A stretch of 9,871 bases of DNA from JBBQSU01 sp038234815. Lineage in GTDB: Bacteria > Planctomycetota > Phycisphaerae > Tepidisphaerales > Tepidisphaeraceae. Location: assembly GCA_038234815.1 (NCBI GenBank), contig JBBQSU010000125.1:1-9871 (forward strand), read 5' to 3'. This document shows positions 5,602-9,871 of the stretch, in pieces. Both the position numbers and the translations under genes were made by a program. Numbering within the stretch: position 1 is the first letter of the stretch; each line of letters opens with the position of its first letter. The notes under the pieces were generated by a model. It was not told where the DNA came from. It did no database searches and saw only the letters and a list, made by a program, of their open reading frames with translations.

Positions 5602-8600
5602 ATGGCTAACACATCACCCACTCCCCGGCGTTTCGAAAAATGGTTCCCAGTGAGCATCGTAAAATCTGGAAGGACCCAGGTGGTCCTGCAAAGCGCGATC
5701 CGCGGGCTGGTTGAAGCGCTCGAGCAGCGCGTGATGCTTAGCCTCACTGCCGCCACGTATCTTGGGCCTATCGACGCCCCTGGCACCCAATGGACGTATA
5801 AGGTTACGTTGGCGGACGGGCAGAGCGGGACGTTTATCCGCAGGGTCGTCGGTCCGGCCACGTTTAATGGTATTGCCTGCACCGAAATGGACCAAGGGTT
5901 TAATCTGCAGGAGAAATTCTTTTACGGGTTCGACAGTGCCGGAAACTGGAACCAGTATGGAAGTTCGTTGGTCACCGGTAGCGGTGATACGAATACCGAG
6001 ATCTACACGCCAGCCCAGCAGACGCCCGCCCACGGGACGGCCGGGGTGGTGTACTCGCAGACGACGATCACTGATGGCACCACGACGGACAGCACGGGGA
6101 AGGTGACCGCCACCTCGAAGTTTTCCACTACCCGGCATGACACAATTCCGTCGGAAACGACGACGTCGATAATGGTTCCGCTCGGCACTTATGACGTGAT
6201 AGACCTCCACGAGACCGGCACCGACACGCAGATCAACCCGGATGGCAGCATGGGTGAGCCCACAACGACCACCCCGAGCGATAGCTATTTTGCCGACGGT
6301 GTGGGCCTCGTGAAATTGACTTCCTCCGCCGTGACGTACGAGTTGATCGCATTCAGCAGCACCAATGACCACCTTAAATTTACGGTCCAGCCACCGCCAA
6401 AGACGGATGCCGGCAAGCCGCTCACACCCGCAATCGAAGTGACGGCTTATGATTCGACCGACAACCCCGATCTCACGGCCACCGATACGGTGACATTGTC
6501 GCTGAACGATTTCGTTAACTCCGGCACGGGATCGCTTTCAGGCACAGTGACGCAACCCTTGGTGGCCGGCGTTGCCACCTTCACCGGCCTTTCGGTTTCG
6601 AAAGACGGGAATTATCAATTCAACGCCACCGATAGCAACGGCGACCCGGCGGCCCAATCGAACAAATTTCGCATCGGCAGCACCGCCCTTCCGCTGGTGC
6701 TCAATAGTAAAGCTCCCGGCGGGGCTAAGGGTGTTAAGTCCGGCGACGTGATTCGCTACAGCATCGTCGTCTCGCCGAAGAAAGCGCTGCAGGGCCAGGC
6801 GATGGTGGTTACGTTCCCCACGGGCTTTACCGTTAGTGGAAAACTGGTTGGCGGGACGGTCAGCGGGAATACCATCACGTGGACCAACAACTCACACGCG
6901 TTTAATTTTTACCTTAAAGTCCCCGACGCCAAGACACTGAATGGGATCAAAACCGTCGTTGTGAGCGTCGAGGACAACGTTACTTATGCCGACGGCACTG
7001 ATGACCAGGCAACGACATCGAACTCCGTGAAACTTGCCACATCATATGAAATCGACGGAACCGTGCGTGATGCCATTTTCAAGTTTCCCCATCTCGCCAA
7101 GGTTGTGACCAGCGCGGCGCTGGCCGGGGTGACGGTCAACATGATCGACAGCTCGGGCGCGATCGTTGATACAGTGGTGACCAAGAGTAACGGCAAATTT
7201 GCCGTAACGGCTAAGTCGGCCGGTGACTACACTCTTCAATTCGTCGATTCGGCTTTTATCTACACAGCGGATGCTACCGCGAACGTGTTTTCCAAGCAGC
7301 AGTTCTATGTGACACAGAGTGTTACGTTTGAACCTTCCAATACCACGCCGATCGATCTTGGCAATCTTATCATGCCCAAGACGTTTCTCGATAATTCGGC
7401 ACCGATTCTGTATAGACTGAATCACTACAAGACCTCGGGCTTCCAGAATCTACCCAGCTTCGATATTGACCTGTTCCAATTCGATACCAGCGGTGCCGAA
7501 GGCGTCCTGAGTGGACTGATGGGAACCGCCGCGGCGCCAGGGAAGTTTCTGAACGTCGATGCGCTCAAATTGGGCGGAGAAAAGGATCCGTGGGTAGCTG
7601 CCATCCGGATGATGGCCGGACTTTACGTTGTCGATCAGCGCTTCAACGACGCGCTTAAGCTGGTGGACCTGAGTGGCAAGGCGCTGTCGGTTACACTGTC
7701 AGTCGCGTTTGTGAAAAAGCTCTCCGGCTTGACCCGGGCTGGAAACATGAAGTTCCCCGGCCAGAAGACGTGGGGGTCCAAAGCGCCGTTCCAGCAAGAC
7801 TTGACGGATCAGGCCCTCTCACAGGGATCGCGCATCGCGGCGTTTACCACGCTCGGAGCGGTTATTTCCCCCGCACTGGATAAAGTGTTTTCCACTTTCG
7901 GCATTAAATCATCCTATAAGGCACCCGTCATTGCAGGCATCTTCAGCACCCTTCGCTTCGGCTACGACCTGTTGACCGGTCAAAAACTCCTTGACGACCT
8001 GGGGTTTGAGGCGGTGTTCAACCTCATTCGTCTCGCCTTTGATGTAACTATGCTGGGAAGCCTCACCGGCGTGAAGGTTCGCACGGACATTGCTACACCA
8101 TACAAGGTCATCCTTGGCGTGCCTGCGGTCGCGGGTGAGTTGCTTGGCGATTTGCCGCCCAATATGCAGAAGGTGATCGACGATCTGGTTGACAATCGGG
8201 CAAGCTATGACACGGGCATCGATACCGAATTGGACCTTTCACTCCTGAGCGATTACGCCGACAACGGGCATCAGAGCTTTGCTCAATTCCGTCAACCGCT
8301 GTCGGTACTCAACACCGTCAGCAGTGTGCTTCGTGGTGGGGACGGCGTGTTGTTCCAATACGGCAAAGCCAACACCGCCATCAATGGTAATTTTGTGCAG
8401 AAGCAGCTTCAGGCCGCGCTGTCCAAAGGCGAAGTAGCCCTTAAAGCGGTGGTGGGTCTCGGTTCCAAAGCACTGTCGGCAGCGGTTCTGGTTCCGGCGA
8501 TGGCCAGCGGCGCGGGTGGGTTGCTCTATCAGCTCCTGTCGTGCCAGTATGTCGCGAGCGTTGCCCGCACCGGCTCGGCCTCTACGGCGACAGCATCCGC

Positions 8601-9450
8601 ATCTGCCGTCTCAACTTCAATCGCATCCCTTTCGTCTCCTGCGTCAACAAGCGCGCCGGCGACGACCAGCGCAGCGGTGGCGGTCAATGCCGCAACGACT
8701 TCGGCCGCGGCGGCCGCATCAGCCCCGACCGCTCTCTCCGTGTGCCTGGCCGACCTCACACAGCTTTCCAAGCTCGTTAAGTCCGGCGACAAGGACGGAA
8801 TCGCCGCGTTCTATCCGCAGCTTCTCAGTGACAATAAAGCTCTTTTCAACAGCGACCTGATGATCCTTGACGATCAGGCCAAGGCGCTGGTTCCCCAACT
8901 TTCCAAGGCACAGATTGGAATCGCCGGGACTTTCGATCAGGCGCTGAACTTTGCTGTGGGTTCAGTTGTGTTCGCATCCGAACAATTGGACACATGGGGA
9001 TTCAACCCCGCCGAGGGCGACCGCAAAGCGGTTCTCACTCAAATCAGCACGACGATTTCCGCAATAAAATCCGCAGCGAGCAAGGCAACCGCCGTAAGAA
9101 AAATCGTCGCCGGCTTCGAAATCCCCGCGACCCTCGCGCTTGACGCCAGCGAAACCCCGCTGAGCGCCGCTTCAGGTTCGACGATCACAGTCAGCGTCAC
9201 CGTGACAAATATCGGCAATCAACCGTCCGGCCCCGGGACGATCCGGTTTAGCAACAGCAACGGATCGCTGGTATTGGCATCCCCGGCCCAACTGAATATT
9301 GCTCCGCTAGGTGCAGGTGCCTCGGCGATTTATACATGGCAGGTGCAAGTGAACGCGCCGGCCAATCCCAATTTCGGGGTTGTGTATCAGATTCAGACCG
9401 ATACCGGCGGGCCCAACACCAGTATTTCAAATGACCTGGCTGTCACATGA
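5602..9450 (+). CDS. Large LEPR-XLL-type exported mosaic protein
   Basis: This 1282-residue protein is probably exported or surface-attached. Near the N-terminus it has FEKWFP and then EALEQRVMLS (38-47), a variant of the LEPR-XLL motif that opens large secreted proteins in planctomycetes; no classical hydrophobic Sec signal is visible. Residues 51-255 are a Thr/Gly-rich beta domain I do not recognise. Residues 256-357 form an Ig-like module (DHLKFTVQPPP, then AGKPLTPAIEV, then VAGVATFTGLSV) common in planctomycete surface proteins. Residues 362-478 resemble a DUF11-like beta-sandwich. Residues 482-565 resemble a carboxypeptidase-regulatory/SdrD-B-like fold (GVTVNMIDSSG, then SNGKFAVTAKSAGDYTLQFVD). 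Residues 605-985 form an unrecognised, mostly helical region. Residues 988-1045 are an Ala/Ser/Thr-rich linker, 1046-1170 are helical, and 1178-1282 are a CARDB-like beta-sandwich (ITVSVTVTNIGNQPSG). No C-terminal anchor (PEP-CTERM, LPxTG or membrane segment) is seen. ATG 5602 is chosen because the open frame upstream of it is antisense to the HEAT gene start, lacks a ribosome-binding site and would hide the motif. Role unknown; adhesion or cell-surface structure is an inference. Confidence 0.85.
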   Translation: MANTSPTPRRFEKWFPVSIVKSGRTQVVLQSAIRGLVEALEQRVMLSLTAATYLGPIDAPGTQWTYKVTLADGQSGTFIRRVVGPATFNGIACTEMDQGFNLQEKFFYGFDSAGNWNQYGSSLVTGSGDTNTEIYTPAQQTPAHGTAGVVYSQTTITDGTTTDSTGKVTATSKFSTTRHDTIPSETTTSIMVPLGTYDVIDLHETGTDTQINPDGSMGEPTTTTPSDSYFADGVGLVKLTSSAVTYELIAFSSTNDHLKFTVQPPPKTDAGKPLTPAIEVTAYDSTDNPDLTATDTVTLSLNDFVNSGTGSLSGTVTQPLVAGVATFTGLSVSKDGNYQFNATDSNGDPAAQSNKFRIGSTALPLVLNSKAPGGAKGVKSGDVIRYSIVVSPKKALQGQAMVVTFPTGFTVSGKLVGGTVSGNTITWTNNSHAFNFYLKVPDAKTLNGIKTVVVSVEDNVTYADGTDDQATTSNSVKLATSYEIDGTVRDAIFKFPHLAKVVTSAALAGVTVNMIDSSGAIVDTVVTKSNGKFAVTAKSAGDYTLQFVDSAFIYTADATANVFSKQQFYVTQSVTFEPSNTTPIDLGNLIMPKTFLDNSAPILYRLNHYKTSGFQNLPSFDIDLFQFDTSGAEGVLSGLMGTAAAPGKFLNVDALKLGGEKDPWVAAIRMMAGLYVVDQRFNDALKLVDLSGKALSVTLSVAFVKKLSGLTRAGNMKFPGQKTWGSKAPFQQDLTDQALSQGSRIAAFTTLGAVISPALDKVFSTFGIKSSYKAPVIAGIFSTLRFGYDLLTGQKLLDDLGFEAVFNLIRLAFDVTMLGSLTGVKVRTDIATPYKVILGVPAVAGELLGDLPPNMQKVIDDLVDNRASYDTGIDTELDLSLLSDYADNGHQSFAQFRQPLSVLNTVSSVLRGGDGVLFQYGKANTAINGNFVQKQLQAALSKGEVALKAVVGLGSKALSAAVLVPAMASGAGGLLYQLLSCQYVASVARTGSASTATASASAVSTSIASLSSPASTSAPATTSAAVAVNAATTSAAAAASAPTALSVCLADLTQLSKLVKSGDKDGIAAFYPQLLSDNKALFNSDLMILDDQAKALVPQLSKAQIGIAGTFDQALNFAVGSVVFASEQLDTWGFNPAEGDRKAVLTQISTTISAIKSAASKATAVRKIVAGFEIPATLALDASETPLSAASGSTITVSVTVTNIGNQPSGPGTIRFSNSNGSLVLASPAQLNIAPLGAGASAIYTWQVQVNAPANPNFGVVYQIQTDTGGPNTSISNDLAVT

Positions 9451-9681
9451 AATAACGACGCAGTGAACGACGCCGCCACTGGACGCGCCGAGAAAAGCGG
9501 CCACCAGGTGTTGCGTTCGAATTAATACCAGGCATAAAGGGGTCACTGTTTATTCTGCCGTGCGTGTCGCGATGGCGTGTGCATGTCCCAAGGCCAGGGG
9601 ACCACTCGCCGCCGCGGAACCAATCGCCTCGCCACAGCATCCTCTGAGGAGCGGCAGTCTCTGCCACCGGGAAACGTTACC

Positions 9682-9700
9682 GGCGTCACAGAGTGACGCC
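9682..9700. repeat. Short perfect palindrome GGCGTCAC-AGA-GTGACGCC
   Basis: Arms of 8 bp with a 3-base loop pair perfectly. No T-run follows on either strand, so it is not a standard terminator. Short GC-rich palindromes of this kind are often dispersed through genomes as REP-like units; that it is one here is an inference. Confidence 0.6.
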
Positions 9701-9797
9701 CTCCAGGTCATACCTCGCGTTGGAGCGACACGTGACCGGCTTGAGCCTGGCTCCAGAGCGACCTTGAAAAGTCGAGGGCGGCTCGGCTTTGGGCCGA

Positions 9798-9850
9798 TCG
9801 TCGTGTCGGCGTGGTTCGTCGCTACGCTCCTCACCCCGCCGACACGACGA
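9798..9850. repeat. Inverted repeat with 14-bp arms, REP-like
   Basis: TCGTCGTGTCGGCG (9798-9811) and CGCCGACACGACGA (9837-9850) pair perfectly over 14 bp. The stem continues past one mismatch with GGT (9813-9815) against ACC (9833-9835). The loop contains CGTCGCTACGCTCCTC, a GC-skewed motif type often seen in bacterial intergenic repeats. Possible roles are a bidirectional terminator lacking T-runs, an mRNA-stabilising 3' hairpin, or one copy of a dispersed repeat. There is no transposase nearby and no target duplication that I can see. Confidence 0.65.
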
Positions 9851-9871
9851 CGGCGATTGGAAGCGAAAGCG

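Larger units (their letters stand above)
9451..9871. other. Gene-free tail with palindromic sequences
   Basis: I see no convincing gene in these 421 bp. A minus-strand frame (9550-9834) is rich in R, S and P and runs through both palindromes, so it is probably not coding. Just after the large gene there is an 8-base direct repeat (AACGACGC twice within 9454-9473), but no hairpin with a T-run to end the transcript. Two perfect inverted repeats follow and are listed separately. The tail looks like non-coding or repeat DNA. Confidence 0.5.

Noticed and set aside
5614..6372. Long minus-strand frame (252 residues) antisense to the start of the large gene
   Set aside because: It is rich in G, R and H, typical of an antisense shadow in GC-rich DNA; no family motif or Shine-Dalgarno supports it.
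9550..9834. Minus-strand frame of 94 residues in the right tail
   Set aside because: It runs through two inverted repeats and has a low-complexity R/S/P/A composition; more likely non-coding repeat DNA.

Overview
The window looks like a piece of a Planctomycetota chromosome, most likely from the Phycisphaerae side of the phylum; this is an inference. The strongest sign is the 1282-residue protein on the right, whose N-terminus carries LEQRVMLS, a variant of the LEPR-XLL motif found at the start of large exported proteins in planctomycetes and relatives. RNase Y, an entericidin-type lipoprotein and a HEAT-repeat protein, all in moderately GC-rich DNA, fit that picture. No transposase, integrase, phage gene, CRISPR array, tRNA or rRNA was seen.

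Layout. Positions 1-661 (minus) hold the N-terminal 220 residues of a transaldolase that runs off the left edge. After a 324-bp gap, 986-2083 (minus) encodes a probable GT-B glycosyl/glycerophosphotransferase of the CDP-glycerol glycerophosphotransferase type. Upstream of it on the same strand, and possibly in the same operon, is rny (2225-3778, minus), encoding ribonuclease Y. A GC-only hairpin lies in the junction. A possible small membrane-protein gene (3871-4161, minus) sits ahead of rny. A gene-poor stretch then leads to a 50-residue entericidin-like lipoprotein (4567-4719, plus), which ends in a textbook intrinsic terminator. A HEAT-repeat gene (4852-5364, minus) is divergent from the large LEPR-XLL surface-protein gene (5602-9450, plus). 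The last 421 bp contain no convincing gene but hold two perfect inverted repeats.

Function. The minus-strand genes on the left are housekeeping-like: carbon metabolism, RNA turnover and a surface-polymer transferase. The right half is envelope-oriented, with a small lipoprotein and a very large, probably exported mosaic protein. I see no pathway joining all the genes. The large protein is the least described object here: only its edges match known beta-sandwich modules, and a helical core of about 380 residues matches nothing I recognise. Its start is also unusual, since a -10-like TATACT lies 7 bp before the ATG with no ribosome-binding site, which suggests a leaderless mRNA.
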